From CBDHDN01 sp965261585 (GTDB lineage: Bacteria; Pseudomonadota; Alphaproteobacteria; UBA6615), in assembly GCA_965261585.1 (NCBI GenBank), contig CBDHDN010000055.1, positions 124,001 to 188,000 of the forward strand: DNA of 64,000 bases, written 5' to 3'. Positions within the stretch are counted from its first letter, which is position 1. Each line of letters opens with the position of its first letter. The notes below the pieces were generated by a model. The model was not told where the DNA came from. It saw nothing but the letters and a program-made list of their open reading frames with translations, and did no database searches. The position numbers and the translations under genes were made by a program. Positions 46,624-55,753 of the stretch are shown piece by piece.

Positions 46624-46658
46624 TGTAGCGCACCCGGTTCCTTGGACACAAGTTTGTC

Positions 46659-47564
46659 TCACGCGGCGGGCCTGATTGAGATCGCGGCGTGCCACGCCTG
46701 ACGAGCTTGAGCGGGGCTCAGGTAGCCGTTCTTTTCGACGATCCACTGGGCATTGTAGAGTTCGACGAAGTCGCGGACGGCGTCCCGCAGCTCCGCGATG
46801 TTGCGGTAGATGCGACCATGGATGATCTGTTCCTTCAGCGTGCGATTGAACCGCTCGGCGACGCCGTTGGTCTGGGGCTCGGCGACGAAGGCGTAGGACG
46901 GCTGGATGCCCCAGAACTTGATCTGGTTGGTGAAGTGGTCCGACAGATACTGGGAGCCGTGATCCATCCGCAAGGCCAGCCCCCGAGCCGCGCCGGCCGC
47001 GGTCGAGCCATACAGCCCGGCAAGCCCCATGGAGATCGGCTGCAGGGCGGCGAAGCGGTCGCCGCGCTTGCAGACATGCCAGCCGACACACTCGGCGTTC
47101 CAATGCTCGACGGCGGTGAAGATCCAGCCCCAGCCGTCGTCCACCGTGAACACCCGAACGCCATCGGTGCCCCACATGAGGTTCGGGGCATGAGTGATGA
47201 TCTCACCGTCATGGGGATTGCCGCCACGGCGGCGGCAGCGATGGGGCGAGAGCAGATTGTTCTCGCGCATCAGGCGGAGCACCCGCTTGCGGGCAACCCG
47301 GATGTCGCGACAGACCCGAAGCCGAGCCCAGACCTTGCGGTAGCCCTCGCCCTCCCAGGGCGATGCCTCCAGGTCGGCTTCGATCGCCACCAGCAGCGCC
47401 TGGTCCGAGATCGCGGGCTTCGGTCCCCGACGCTTTGCCGGCGGCTGCTCGGCGTGCTGGCCGGAGGTCATGGCGTAGAACGAGGAGCGGGCCATGCCCC
47501 AGGCGGCGCAGACCCGCCGCAGGCCGTAGGCCAGACCCGTGCCGGGCGAGGTGGCGGCACTCAT
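46659..47564 (-). CDS. IS transposase OrfB, copy 2
   Basis: The product is 301 aa with the DDE core as in copy 1 (NLMWGTDGVRVF, LRMDHGSQYLSD, TNGVAERFNRTLKEQ). It carries Trp instead of Arg in the SPWEGEGYRKVW segment. Its ATG overlaps the orfA stop. Intact. Confidence 0.92.
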   Translation of the reverse strand: MSAATSPGTGLAYGLRRVCAAWGMARSSFYAMTSGQHAEQPPAKRRGPKPAISDQALLVAIEADLEASPWEGEGYRKVWARLRVCRDIRVARKRVLRLMRENNLLSPHRCRRRGGNPHDGEIITHAPNLMWGTDGVRVFTVDDGWGWIFTAVEHWNAECVGWHVCKRGDRFAALQPISMGLAGLYGSTAAGAARGLALRMDHGSQYLSDHFTNQIKFWGIQPSYAFVAEPQTNGVAERFNRTLKEQIIHGRIYRNIAELRDAVRDFVELYNAQWIVEKNGYLSPAQARQAWHAAISIRPAA

Positions 47565-47992
47565 CGCCGCGACCTCCGCCGCCCCAAAGGGCCGAAGGTC
47601 TCCGTCTTGGCCTCCAGCAGTTCCACCTGCATGGTCAACTCTCCGATCCGCTTCATGGCGCTATCCAGTTCCGCCTGCACCGGATCGCCCTTGCGTTGCT
47701 TGAGCGAGGCGTCGATCCCGCCGATCGCTTTCTCACGCCACTGCTCGAGCCGGAAGATCTCTACGCCCAACTGGCGCGACAGAAGTTGCACCGGCTCGTC
47801 ACGCAAAAGCCGCAGAACGACCTCACGCTTGCGCGCCACCGTCCATCGCTGGCCAAGTCCCAGCGGGCCTGCCGGCAAAGCCTGGCCTGGGGAAAACGTG
47901 GACGAGCCAAGCTCGCCCGCATTTACCACAGGCCCATCAACAGCAACTTTCTTCTCAAAATTATCGGTCATGTTCCGGTCCTCCTTGGACAC
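47561..47992 (-). CDS. IS transposase OrfA, copy 2
   Basis: The product is 143 aa from GTG 47992, with HTH and leucine-zipper-like C-terminus as in copy 1. It has Met instead of Arg in DRNMTDNFEKK. The -1-related overlap with orfB is kept. Confidence 0.88.
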   Translation of the reverse strand: MSKEDRNMTDNFEKKVAVDGPVVNAGELGSSTFSPGQALPAGPLGLGQRWTVARKREVVLRLLRDEPVQLLSRQLGVEIFRLEQWREKAIGGIDASLKQRKGDPVQAELDSAMKRIGELTMQVELLEAKTETFGPLGRRRSRR

Positions 47993-48037
47993 TTCGATTA
48001 AGCCAATTCTGTGTCCAAGGAAATCGGGTCCGACTCA

Positions 48038-48051
48038 GCAAATTATGTCAG
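48038..48051 (+). repeat. 14-bp target duplication, right copy
   Basis: GCAAATTATGTCAG, identical to 46610-46623; the host reading frame resumes directly after it. Confidence 0.93.
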
Positions 48052-48268
48052 CAAGCGGGTTTCGCAGATAGATCGCTTGTTGGATCACGTGCACGACGAG
48101 GAACGTGCAACGGATTGGTACTTGGCGTTTTGGCCTGCGCCGTTGAAAGTCGAAGGAAAATCCCTATGGGAGCACCTGGACTGCGGGCGCTTCGCGCATC
48201 TTTCGTCGATCCGTTTGTATCGCCGATTTGGAAAATCGTTCCGGGAAATGGAAACTTTTCGACAATAG

Positions 48269-48930
48269 ATCAGCGGTCAGCAGCAGTGAGAATATGAGCC
48301 GGCGCGGCGGCATAAAATCGTGATGCCCCCTTGAAGTGATCAACCATGAAGTTGTGGATGAGAAAGCAGGAGGACGCTCATGGCGAGGAACCGATACAAG
48401 CCCGAGGAGATCGCCATGAATCTGTGCCCAAGTCGATGTCTAGGTACCCGATCTCTCCGACTCTGTATCACTGGGAATTGCAGAACACTGCATCACCCGA
48501 TACCATCACCGGGCGACGCTATGTCCAACAACCGGCCCGAGGTACGAACGTCATCCTGTTCGTGCGTGAACGCAAAAGGGATGGCCGGGGTGAAACCCTT
48601 CCGTACCACTGCTGCGGCCATGCCCGCTACCGAAGTCATGAATCGGAACGACCCATGAAGATACTCTGGAAGCTGGAACGGCCAATGACGGGGTGGCTCT
48701 ATCAGGCGGGGAATTTGGTCGCGGGTTGAGGTTGTTGATCGGCGCGCCAGTTCAATGCTGATCAGTGACTCTGCCTCGGCGTGAAAGGATCGCGTTCAGC
48801 GAGGAGATCGGGATCGGCATCCAGACGATGCGCGATCATTCGTTCGAGGTGAGCGGCGGCCGGGTGACGAAGCGAGGCGCGTAAACGGGGGCCAGGGCCC
48901 ATAGGAGATCAAGGTCGATCTGGAGAAGTG
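48269..48930. other. Decayed sequence with a trace of an IS3-family orfA
   Basis: From the ATG at 48380 (preceded by AGGAGG) the frame reads MARNRYKPEEIAMNL, the first residues of IS407-type OrfA (MARxRYKPEEIV), and then diverges. The rest shows no recognisable gene. Confidence 0.55.
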
Positions 48931-49256
48931 TGGTCTTGCTTCGGTTTAGTGGAGAGCTGATTGCTCACTCTCGGCCCGCCATCTCGAAGTGGACCGGGCT
49001 CTGGTAGCCGAGCGTCGAGTGGCGGCGGATCGGATTGTAGAACCCGTCGATGGATCTGGCCACCGCGTTCTCGGCCTGGCTGCGGGTCTGCCAGGAGACC
49101 GGCCAGATCAGTTCGGACTTGATGGTCTTGAAGAACGTCTCGACCACAGCGTTGTCGTAGCAGTTGCCCTTTCCACTCATCGAGATCAGCAAGCCATGTT
49201 TTCTCAGCACCGCCTGATAGTCGATTGAGCAATACTGGCTGCCGCGGTCGGAATGA

Positions 49257-50643
49257 GAGCTATTGTCAAAAGATGTGTATGGGTTTGTCATGCGGCGGCG
49301 CGATCCTGGCGTTCTGCATTCACGAATTTGACGCCTCGAATGATCTTGGCGAACTGATCTGATCCATTGAGCCTCCGCCATTTCTTGCTGGCCCCCTGGC
49401 AAAGCTTGAAGACCATGGCCATCGCCGTCTTGCGTGACAGGCAACCCTTGGTCCGATAGGTGCGAAGGCGAACCGTGGCGAAGGTGCTCTCGATGGGGTT
49501 CGTCGTCCGCACATGCTTCCAATGCTCGGCGGCGAAGTCGTAGAAGCTCAGCAAGGCGTCCCGGTCCTTGGCCAGGCAGGCCGTGGCCTTTTCGTACTTC
49601 GGTCCGTAGGCTTCCAGGAAGAAGTCGAAGGCGGTCTCCGCGTCCTTCCTGGTTTCGGCCATCCAGATATCCTGCAAGTGACCCTTGGCCTTGTTCTGCC
49701 GACCCTTGGGTAGCTTGTTCAAGATATTGCCCGTCTTATGCACCCAGCAGCGCTGCTCGCGGGCGGCCCCGTAGACTTGGCGGAGCGCCTTCCAGAAGCC
49801 GAGCGCGCCATCGCCGGTCACCAGTTCCGGGCCGATGCCGAGACCACGCCGCTTGAGATCGAGCAGCACCTCGCGCCAGGATTGTTCGCTCTCGCGGTAG
49901 CCGTCGGTGATGGCGATCAACTCCTTGGTTCCGTGATCCGTGGCGCCGATGATAACCAGGATGCATTGCTTCTCCTCTTCCAGGCGGGCGCCAAAATAGA
50001 TGCCGTCGACCCAGAAGTAGACGTAGCGCTTGGCCGATAAATCACGCCGTTGCCAGCGCTCCATCTCGTCTTGCCAAACTTCCTTCAGTCGCCCGATCGT
50101 GGAGGCCGACAGACCCGGGGCCTGTGCCCCCAGCAACGCCGCCAACGCTTCCGAGAAATCGCCGCTGGAGATGCCCCTCAAGTATAGCCACGGCAGCAAA
50201 TCCTCCAGGCTCTTGGTGCGGCGCAGATAGCGCGGCAGGATCGCCGACGTGAACCGGATGGCGCCGGCACCCTCGCCGGCTCTCCGATCCCGGACACGCG
50301 GCTGACGCACGTCCACCGGGCCGATCCCGGTCTGTATCAGCCGTTCCGGCAAGTGGCCATTGCGTACAATCCGGCGACGGCCCCGGTCATCAACCAGCGT
50401 CGCATGACCTTCCAGAAACTCGGCAACTTCAGCTTCCACGGCTTGAGCCAGCAACTCACGCGCCCCAGCTCGTAGGACTTCCGTCAACGGGTCATCCTGA
50501 AAATTCGATGGGTTCCGAAAGGCAACAACGGTATTCTCTTCCATGGCGTATCCTTCCTTGGCTTAGGTCAAGTGGTGACTGCAACAATCACCAGGATACG
50601 CCGCCCTCTTTCCAACGCCGTACACAAGATTCAGCTATACCTC
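49257..50643 (-). mobile_element. IS256-family insertion sequence nested in the IS3 element
   Basis: The element is 1387 bp. The ends GAGCTATTGTCAAAAGATG and, inverted, GAGGTATAGCTGAATCTTG are imperfect inverted repeats. A 9-bp direct repeat TCGGAATGA flanks it (49248-49256 and 50644-50652), which matches IS256-family behaviour. Confidence 0.93.
49288..50544 (-). CDS. IS256-family transposase (MULE-type)
   Basis: The product is 418 aa from ATG 50544. Features: LREVLRAG-like start, YFWVDGIYFGARLEEEKQCI (first catalytic Asp), LVTGDGALGFWKALRQVYG (second Asp) and the C-terminal HVRTTNPIESTFATVRLRT with the Glu of the DDE triad, followed by CLSRKTAMAMVFKLCQGA. RCWVHKTGNILNKLPK is also typical. 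It appears intact and could mobilise related ends. Confidence 0.95.
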   Translation of the reverse strand: MEENTVVAFRNPSNFQDDPLTEVLRAGARELLAQAVEAEVAEFLEGHATLVDDRGRRRIVRNGHLPERLIQTGIGPVDVRQPRVRDRRAGEGAGAIRFTSAILPRYLRRTKSLEDLLPWLYLRGISSGDFSEALAALLGAQAPGLSASTIGRLKEVWQDEMERWQRRDLSAKRYVYFWVDGIYFGARLEEEKQCILVIIGATDHGTKELIAITDGYRESEQSWREVLLDLKRRGLGIGPELVTGDGALGFWKALRQVYGAAREQRCWVHKTGNILNKLPKGRQNKAKGHLQDIWMAETRKDAETAFDFFLEAYGPKYEKATACLAKDRDALLSFYDFAAEHWKHVRTTNPIESTFATVRLRTYRTKGCLSRKTAMAMVFKLCQGASKKWRRLNGSDQFAKIIRGVKFVNAERQDRAAA

Positions 50644-51217
50644 TCGGAATGATGGATCAGACCACTGGGTGGGTGTCGCGTGACAAGCGCCATACGCAGG
50701 GCACGCAGCGCCAAATCCTTCTTCAGCCTATCGCTGACAGCCCAGCCGACGACACGCCGTGAGAAGAGGTCGATGAGCACGGCGAGATAGAGCCATCCCT
50801 CGGCGGTCCAGATGTAGGAGATGTCGGCGCTCCATTTCTGGTCTGGCGCCTCTGCCGCGAAGTCCTGGTCCAGCAGATTGGGCGCGACCGGCCAGGCGTG
50901 CGTACTGTCCGTGGTTCGTTTGAAACGACGCTTCTGGCGCGCGGCCAGGCCGTTCTCGCGCATCAGGCGGGCTGTCCGGCGGCGTCCTATGGACAGACCC
51001 TCATCCACAAGATCACGGTGCATGCGCGGGCTGCCGTAGGTTCGGTTCGATAACTCGAAGGCGATGCGAATATGAGCCAGATAGATCATATCGTCCCGCT
51101 GACGCTGACTGGCAGGCCGCCCTTTCCATGAAAAGAACCCGCTCTCGCTAACATCCAGAACCCGGCACATCGTCCTCACGGGAAATTCGGCCTTCTCGGC
51201 ATCAATGAGCGCGAACC

Positions 51218-51502
51218 TCATCGACTTCCCTCCTTCGCGAAGAAGGCCGCGGCTTTTTTTAGAATGTCACGCTCCTGCCGGAGAACCGCATTCTCTTTGC
51301 GCAGCCGCTTCAACTCGGCCTGCAGGTCGTCCCGGATCTCTGGCGGCATCTCTTCACCGCGATATTGACCGATCCAGCGTGTCAGCGATGACAGCCCGAC
51401 CCCAAGGTCCTCCGCGATCTCTGTCCGCGGCCGGCCACTACTCAGCACTAGGCGCACCGCCTCGCGCTTGAACTCCGTCGTAAACCTGATTCCTCGCCCC
51501 AT
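51218..51502 (-). CDS. IS3-family OrfA
   Basis: The product is 94 aa from ATG 51502. RFTTEFKREAVRLVLSSGR and IAEDLGVGLSSLTRWIGQYR form the HTH; AELKRLRKENAVLRQERDIL is the leucine zipper, ending KKAAAFFAKEGSR. It overlaps the orfB start (ATGA type). Intact, but its partner orfB is split. Confidence 0.93.
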   Translation of the reverse strand: MGRGIRFTTEFKREAVRLVLSSGRPRTEIAEDLGVGLSSLTRWIGQYRGEEMPPEIRDDLQAELKRLRKENAVLRQERDILKKAAAFFAKEGSR

Positions 51503-51639
51503 CTAACACCTCCTGTTTCAGTAGGTGCTCTCCACTTTTGCGAAGCAAGACCAACCGAGGATTTGGCCGATCTCGATGAGTACGGATTTGACCGCTGCTG
51601 TCGTCCGGTCATCGTAGTCACCGGCGGCCTGGGGTTCCC

Positions 51640-52746
51640 TCACAACCATGGAAAGCACTTCGCGGCCATATGGTCGGCGGCCTCACGGTCCCGATCGTTG
51701 CCGTTCCACAGATCGAGGTAGGTGACGACCGGATTGGCGCAGAAGATGCCCGGCACCGGCTGAACGGCGTCTTCGAATAAACTCTCATCATTCGGGATGC
51801 GCAGGATCACGTTGGCCCCCTGTGCAGCATGAGTCAGGCGGAGCGTCTCTTTCAGCATCTGAGCCCCGGGTTCGTCCGCATAGAAGCTGTGTGTGCCACC
51901 TCGGACGTATGGCGCAAACCACTGGGCGGCCGAGTTTGACGCGCAGATCGCGCGCGGAGGTTGCGGTCCCGGGTTTAGTTTTCCTGACAAGGTGTTACGC
52001 AGTTGGTCGCCGTGGAGAAGCGTGTATCCGCTGATGTGATGACCGGCCGGTTGACGGTAGTTCTCGCGCCACGACTTCAGTAGCGTGTCGGGCTGGACAA
52101 GGACGAGGCCGTCGTCACGAATTGCGATCCATTCCCGGTCGAGGAGTGCTTTGCGAACATTGCTCACATGGCCAAGGCTTGCGTTGGCTGTCTCGGCCAG
52201 ATCGGTGACGCGCCATGCCCGGGCTGGATCTCGAAGGAGGACGCGCAGGATTGCGGCTGCCTTCGGGGTGAACAGTGACCGCAGAGAGCGGGTTTCGGAC
52301 TTCGGTCTGTCTGGGACGGATCGCTCGATATAGACATTGCCGAAAGCAAAGTGCGCGTTACCGTAGAGGTCGAGGTAAGCGACATCATGATCGAGACAGA
52401 TGGAGCGCGACTCTGGAGACAGATAGGAACTGACCAGCATTGGAATGAACTGCCGAGTGACGTCTTGGTGCTCAGATCGATGCAAATGCGCGATATAGCT
52501 CTCGAGCTGATAGACCGCGGAACGGGCAAAGCGTGGCGCCCCATTTGACTTGATTTCCATGAGGAGCGCATAGCGGATTCCATCGTGGCGGAAATCGATC
52601 CGAGCATCGAGCTGGTAGCCTGGCGCGAGAAGCTGTTCGTGGCGAACCTTGGTGATCTGTATGTTCGGGACGTGTTCGAGCAGGGCGCGGACCGCGTCCA
52701 CGGCCGTGATCTCCACTTGGTTCTCTATTTCATACGGTTTCACCAT
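51640..52746 (-). CDS. AbiEi-family (type IV antitoxin-like) protein with nuclease-like N-terminus
   Basis: The product is 368 aa from ATG 52746 (MVKPYEIENQVEITAVDAVR), which lies inside a palindrome. Residues 40-90 have a D-x(12)-ExK arrangement (LDARIDFRHDGIRYALLMEI, K66) as in PD-(D/E)XK folds. HDVAYLDLYGNAHFAFGNV follows. The middle region has a winged helix (KAAAILRVLLRDPARAWRVT, SLGHVSNVRKALLDREWI). The C-terminal ASNSAAQWFAPYVRGGTHSF and VPGIFCANPVVTYLDLWNG match AbiEi-type antitoxins. No AbiEii nucleotidyltransferase toxin is adjacent; an IS3 element lies downstream. It probably autoregulates through the GGTGAAA repeats upstream. Function beyond DNA binding is inferred. Confidence 0.75.
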   Translation of the reverse strand: MVKPYEIENQVEITAVDAVRALLEHVPNIQITKVRHEQLLAPGYQLDARIDFRHDGIRYALLMEIKSNGAPRFARSAVYQLESYIAHLHRSEHQDVTRQFIPMLVSSYLSPESRSICLDHDVAYLDLYGNAHFAFGNVYIERSVPDRPKSETRSLRSLFTPKAAAILRVLLRDPARAWRVTDLAETANASLGHVSNVRKALLDREWIAIRDDGLVLVQPDTLLKSWRENYRQPAGHHISGYTLLHGDQLRNTLSGKLNPGPQPPRAICASNSAAQWFAPYVRGGTHSFYADEPGAQMLKETLRLTHAAQGANVILRIPNDESLFEDAVQPVPGIFCANPVVTYLDLWNGNDRDREAADHMAAKCFPWL

Positions 52747-52840
52747 ACGGTGAAAATAACTTGAACGGTGAAATCGGTCAAGAGCTTTTCGGTCATAGGC
52801 CACTTTCAGCAAACTGCTGATATAGGACCTACTGGTGAAA
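52738..52840. promoter_or_regulatory. GGTGAAA repeats at the AbiEi-like promoter
   Basis: TTTCACCATACGGTGAAA (52738-52755) is a palindrome around the start codon. Further GGTGAAA copies lie at 52767-52773 and 52834-52840. AbiEi-type proteins bind repeats in their own promoters, so these are candidate operators. Confidence 0.6.
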
Positions 52841-52954
52841 CTGCCCAAGGCCAGCTGACCCGAGAGTTGCTGCTGGACTGCATGCTATCCATGCACTGTC
52901 CGGTCTGGGTTGACTGCATTCGACCCGGCCGACGATGGTCCGCAGTCGGGTGTC

Positions 52955-54253
52955 CTATTTGGCTTGTGGGGCTGTATTGGTGCGCTGCGCAGTGCGCTGC
53001 TCGGAGCGAGCGGTAGGTACTGTGCCGGACATCAGCGCCTCGATCCGATCCGCGATCTTCTGCGCTGGCTCGCGAAGCTGCGCGACGGTCCAGTCGGCGG
53101 CGTAGCCTTCGGTGACATCGTTTGGGCGGGCGTGATTGACGAGGCGTTTCGTGAGGGAGGAGGGCAGCATCAGCTCGCGCTCGGCGACGGTGATGAAGCA
53201 GTTCCGCAGGCCGTGGAACCAGAACTTGGCGCCGCCGGCCTTGCTGATGCGGCTGTAGAGATGGTGGATATCCTGCACATGGCCGGTGGCGCTGGTGGGC
53301 GAGGGAAACACCCAGTCGCGAACGCCGGGCGGGTAGTCGTCGACCGCGGCCAGGCGGCGTTCGAGAATGGCCGCGAGTTGCCGGGTGATCGGAAGCTCCA
53401 GGGGTACGCCGGTCTTGGTCTCCTCGACCCGGAAGGTGAGCGCTGCCAGGTCAACCCGCTCCCAGCGGAGTGTGAGCACCTCCTCGCGGCGCATGCCGGT
53501 GTAGAGCCCGAACCAGAGAGCGTCCCGGATCGCCGGGTTGTGCACCTCCACCTCGATCCCGGCGCGCCAGCACGGCAGCACCTCTGCCGGGGCCGAGATC
53601 TTGCGCCGCTTCTTGCGGTGGAACTTGCCGCCGCCGGCGAGCCAGCGATCGACCGGATTGCGCAGCCCGTCCAGGTCGACGCAGGGCCGGCGGTAGACCG
53701 AGCGTAGAAGCGACATCGCGCGATTGGCTGCGGACCAGCCGTGGTCGGCTGTGATGCCGTTGAAGCGGGTCTCGACATCCTTGCGTGTGATGGTGTCGAT
53801 GGAGCGGGTGAGCCAGTCGCCCAGGTAGCGCTTCGCCTCGTAGCGGTAGAGCTCGTTGGTGCGCTTCGTGCGGTTGGGATTAGCCGTCATATACTCTTCG
53901 AAGGTATTTCCGAGCGTCGGCATGCTGCGGGCCTCGGCGCGTTCCTCCGCCGGATCGTCGCCGTCGGCGACCTTGCCCAGGATCTTCTGTGCCTGCCGCC
54001 TCGCCTGGTCGGGCGTCACCTTGCCGTAGCGGCCGATGACGACGCGCTTGTTGGGCGCCTTCCGGCCGCCGTCGCCGGCACGGTAGTTGACGATGAAGGA
54101 CTTGGCGCCGCCGGGATGGACACGGATGCCGAAGCCGGTGAGTTTTTCGTCCCATGCGATTCAGGACGTGTCGGTCGGCTCAAGCGCTTCGATGACCCGC
54201 TTGGTGAGTGTCGTGCGCACCTTTGCGGTGCGTTTTCCGGTGTTCGTCTGCAT
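52955..54253 (-). pseudogene. Tyrosine-type integrase with an N-terminal nonsense codon
   Basis: The full frame starts at ATG 54253 (MQTNTGKRTAKVRTTLTKRV). It hits TGA at 54161-54163 after LEPTDTS and continues in the same frame with IAWDEKLTGFGIRVHPGGAK. The arm-binding and core-binding regions follow. The catalytic domain has GLYTGMRREEVLTLRW (Arg I), FWFHGLRNCFITVA (HxLR) and VNHARPNDVTEGYAADWTV (His and Tyr). A shorter product from a downstream start could retain the catalytic domain but not the N-terminal arm domain. It lies at the right edge of the island, as expected for the island integrase. Confidence 0.85.
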
Positions 54254-54317
54254 GAAGGAGATATGGCATCATGCGGGAAATGCGTCAACACATACGGCAA
54301 CACCAGAAAAGAAATGC

Positions 54318-54408
54318 ATGACACTGAATGGCCCTGTATGGCCCTATGGTCGGAGGCCAGGAAGCCGATAACGCCTTGGATAATATGACTAAATGACACT
54401 GTTTGGCC
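54318..54408. repeat. Direct repeats upstream of the integrase
   Basis: ATGACACTGAATGGCC (54318-54333) and ATGACACTGTTTGGCC (54393-54408) differ at two bases, with ATGGCCCTATGG-like copies between them. They sit between the integrase and the chromosomal junction and could be arm-type integrase sites or part of an attachment region. Confidence 0.5.
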
Positions 54409-54506
54409 TCAGTCGGCTCCCTCTGGCCCAATATTGGAACGAGTCTCATAACCTGAGTAGAGCGCTACGCGCGCTTCTTCGGCCTCGATCCGGCTCGTGC
54501 TTTCGG

Positions 54507-55753
54507 TGAGGTGGCCCCGGAAATTCGGACAGGTCGTTAAGGTGTATTCCACTGTCTGACGGAGGAATACAGATGAGCAGCAAGCGACGGAGATTTTCAG
54601 GGGAGCTGAAGACGAAGGTGGCGCTGGAGGCGCTTCGGGGCGAGCGGACGCTGCAGGAGATCGCCTCGCAGCACCAGGTCCATCCGAATCAGGTGGGCGC
54701 CTGGAAGCGCCAGGCGATCGAGGGTCTGGTCGAGGTGTTCTCGAAGGGCGCCGAGCGGCGGGTCCGGGACCATGAGAGCGAGGTCCGCGATCTTCACGCC
54801 AAGATCGGGGAGTTGATCGTGGAGCGGCCTGCTGTCGGTCGGACGTTCCTCGCTCTACTACGAGCCGACGGGGGAGAGCGCCGAGACGCTCGCACTGATG
54901 CGGCGGATCGACGAGCTCTTCCTGAAGTACCCGTTTTACGGCGCCCGTCGGATGGCACTTCACCTGCGCCGCGAGGGCGTGCGTATGGGGGCCGCCGGGC
55001 CGGGCGGCTGATGAGCCTGATGGGGCTTCAGGCGATCTATCGGGCGCCGCGTACCAGCGATCCGCACCCCGAGCACCGGGTCTACCCATATCTGCTGCGG
55101 GGCCTGGCGATCGAGCGGGCGAACCATGTCTGGTGCGCCGATATCACCTATATCCCGGTGCAGCGCGGCTTCCTTTACCTGGTGGCGATCATGGACTGGG
55201 CGAGCCGGTACGTCCTGGCCTGGCGGCTGTCGAACACGCTGGACGCGAGCTTCTGCACAGACGCTCTCGAAGAGGTCCTGGCCCGGCATGGCGCGCCGGA
55301 GATATTCAACACCGACCAGGGCAGCCAGTTCACCAGCTTCGCCTTCACCGGGCGCCTGCAGGCGGCCGGCATCCGGATCTCGATGGATGGCAGGGGCCGG
55401 TGCATGGACAATATCTTCATCGAGCGGCTGTGGCGCTCGCTCAAATACGAGGCGATCTATCTCCACGAGATCGCCGACGGCTTCTCCGCCCGGCGCCTGA
55501 TCCGTGATTGGGTCCGCTTTTACAACCTTGAGAGGCCGCACTTGGCGCTGGACGGGCGGCCCCCGGCCGAGGCATATCGCGGCGAGCCGCCTGTGGATAT
55601 GATGGACACGCCGCTCCGCGCCTTGCCCACATCCCCACAGGCGCAACAGCAGCAGCAGGAAGATCGCATGAAAGGGATTCTGGCGGCTTGAGAAACAACC
55701 GGAATACACCTTAACTCAGCCGCCAGGCTGTCCGAATCGGCGAGGCCACCTCA
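54507..55753 (+). mobile_element. Decayed IS3-family element in the adaptor gene
   Basis: The ends TGAGGTGGCCCCGGAAATTC and, inverted, TGAGGTGGCCTCGCCGATTC share further blocks (TTCGGACAG, TTAAGGTGTATTCC). A 3-bp duplication CGG flanks it (54504-54506, 55754-55756), typical of IS3. Confidence 0.9.
54573..55691 (+). pseudogene. IS3-family transposase, orfA-orfB joined by a deletion
   Basis: OrfA begins MSSKRRRFSGELKTKVALEA with the HTH LQEIASQHQVHPNQVGAWKR. After KIGELIVER a deletion removes the orfA end and the orfB start, so SVGRSSLYYEPTGESAETLA appears in another frame. A second shift near 54985-55010 returns to the first frame at GRLMSLMGLQAIYR. The DDE core follows: NHVWCADITYIPVQRGFLYL, FNTDQGSQFTSFAFTGRLQ and NIFIERLWRSLKYEAIYLHE. 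The long frame is accidental; the protein lacks essential middle parts. Confidence 0.85.

Larger units (their letters stand above)
46624..48037 (-). mobile_element. 1414-bp IS3-like insertion sequence, copy 2 (inverted)
   Basis: The same element as 14431-15844, reversed, with ends TGTAGCGCACCC and GGGTCCGACTCA and the same length. It is flanked by a perfect 14-bp direct repeat. It differs from copy 1 at only a few positions and both orfs are intact, so this is a young insertion. Confidence 0.95.
46187..48268 (+). pseudogene. Unknown protein split by the 1414-bp IS
   Basis: The two parts are 46187-46623 and 48052-48268; removing the IS and one copy of the 14-bp duplication gives an unbroken 217-aa frame. 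The frame crosses the junction as EGAANYVSKRVSQIDRLLDH. Features: helical N-terminus, DELFTERFPVRIRCGLECES, then NGKELFKDLAKLIVVASEI and KIFAAGMNQKS. The pattern of a Glu-containing strand followed by DLAKL recalls predicted PD-(D/E)XK-like proteins, but no domain can be named. It became inactive recently. Upstream 46034-46186 holds no gene. Confidence 0.7.
48965..51221 (-). pseudogene. IS3-family OrfB split by an IS256-type element
   Basis: The N-terminal part (51221-50644) begins MRFALIDAEKAEFPVRTMCR and includes PDQKWSADISYIWTAEGWLY (first catalytic Asp). After HPPSGLIHHS the frame is cut by the insertion and resumes at 49256 as DRGSQYCSIDYQAVLRKHG (second Asp), then CYDNAVVETFFKTIKSELI (Glu), ending at TGA 48965. 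Precise removal restores IHHSDRGSQYC. The element is therefore immobile alone. Confidence 0.9.
48931..51553 (-). mobile_element. IS3-family element interrupted by an IS256-family element
   Basis: The ends TGGTCTTGCTTCGGTTTAG and, inverted, TGGTCTTGCTTCGCAAAAG followed by TGGAGAGC are good inverted repeats. Without the 1387-bp IS256-type insertion and its 9-bp duplication, the element is about 1.23 kb, a normal IS3 size. It holds orfA and a split orfB. Confidence 0.88.

Noticed and set aside
54436..54462. tRNA-Met-like string gtctcataacctga near the island junction
   Set aside because: The anticodon-loop-like bases are present, but the flanking bases do not form a 5-bp stem and no acceptor or T arm follows.
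54573..55691. Intact fused OrfAB transposase
   Set aside because: The conserved LYYxP to ELFLKYPFYG region of OrfB lies in a different frame within it, so the apparent fusion is an accident of a deletion.
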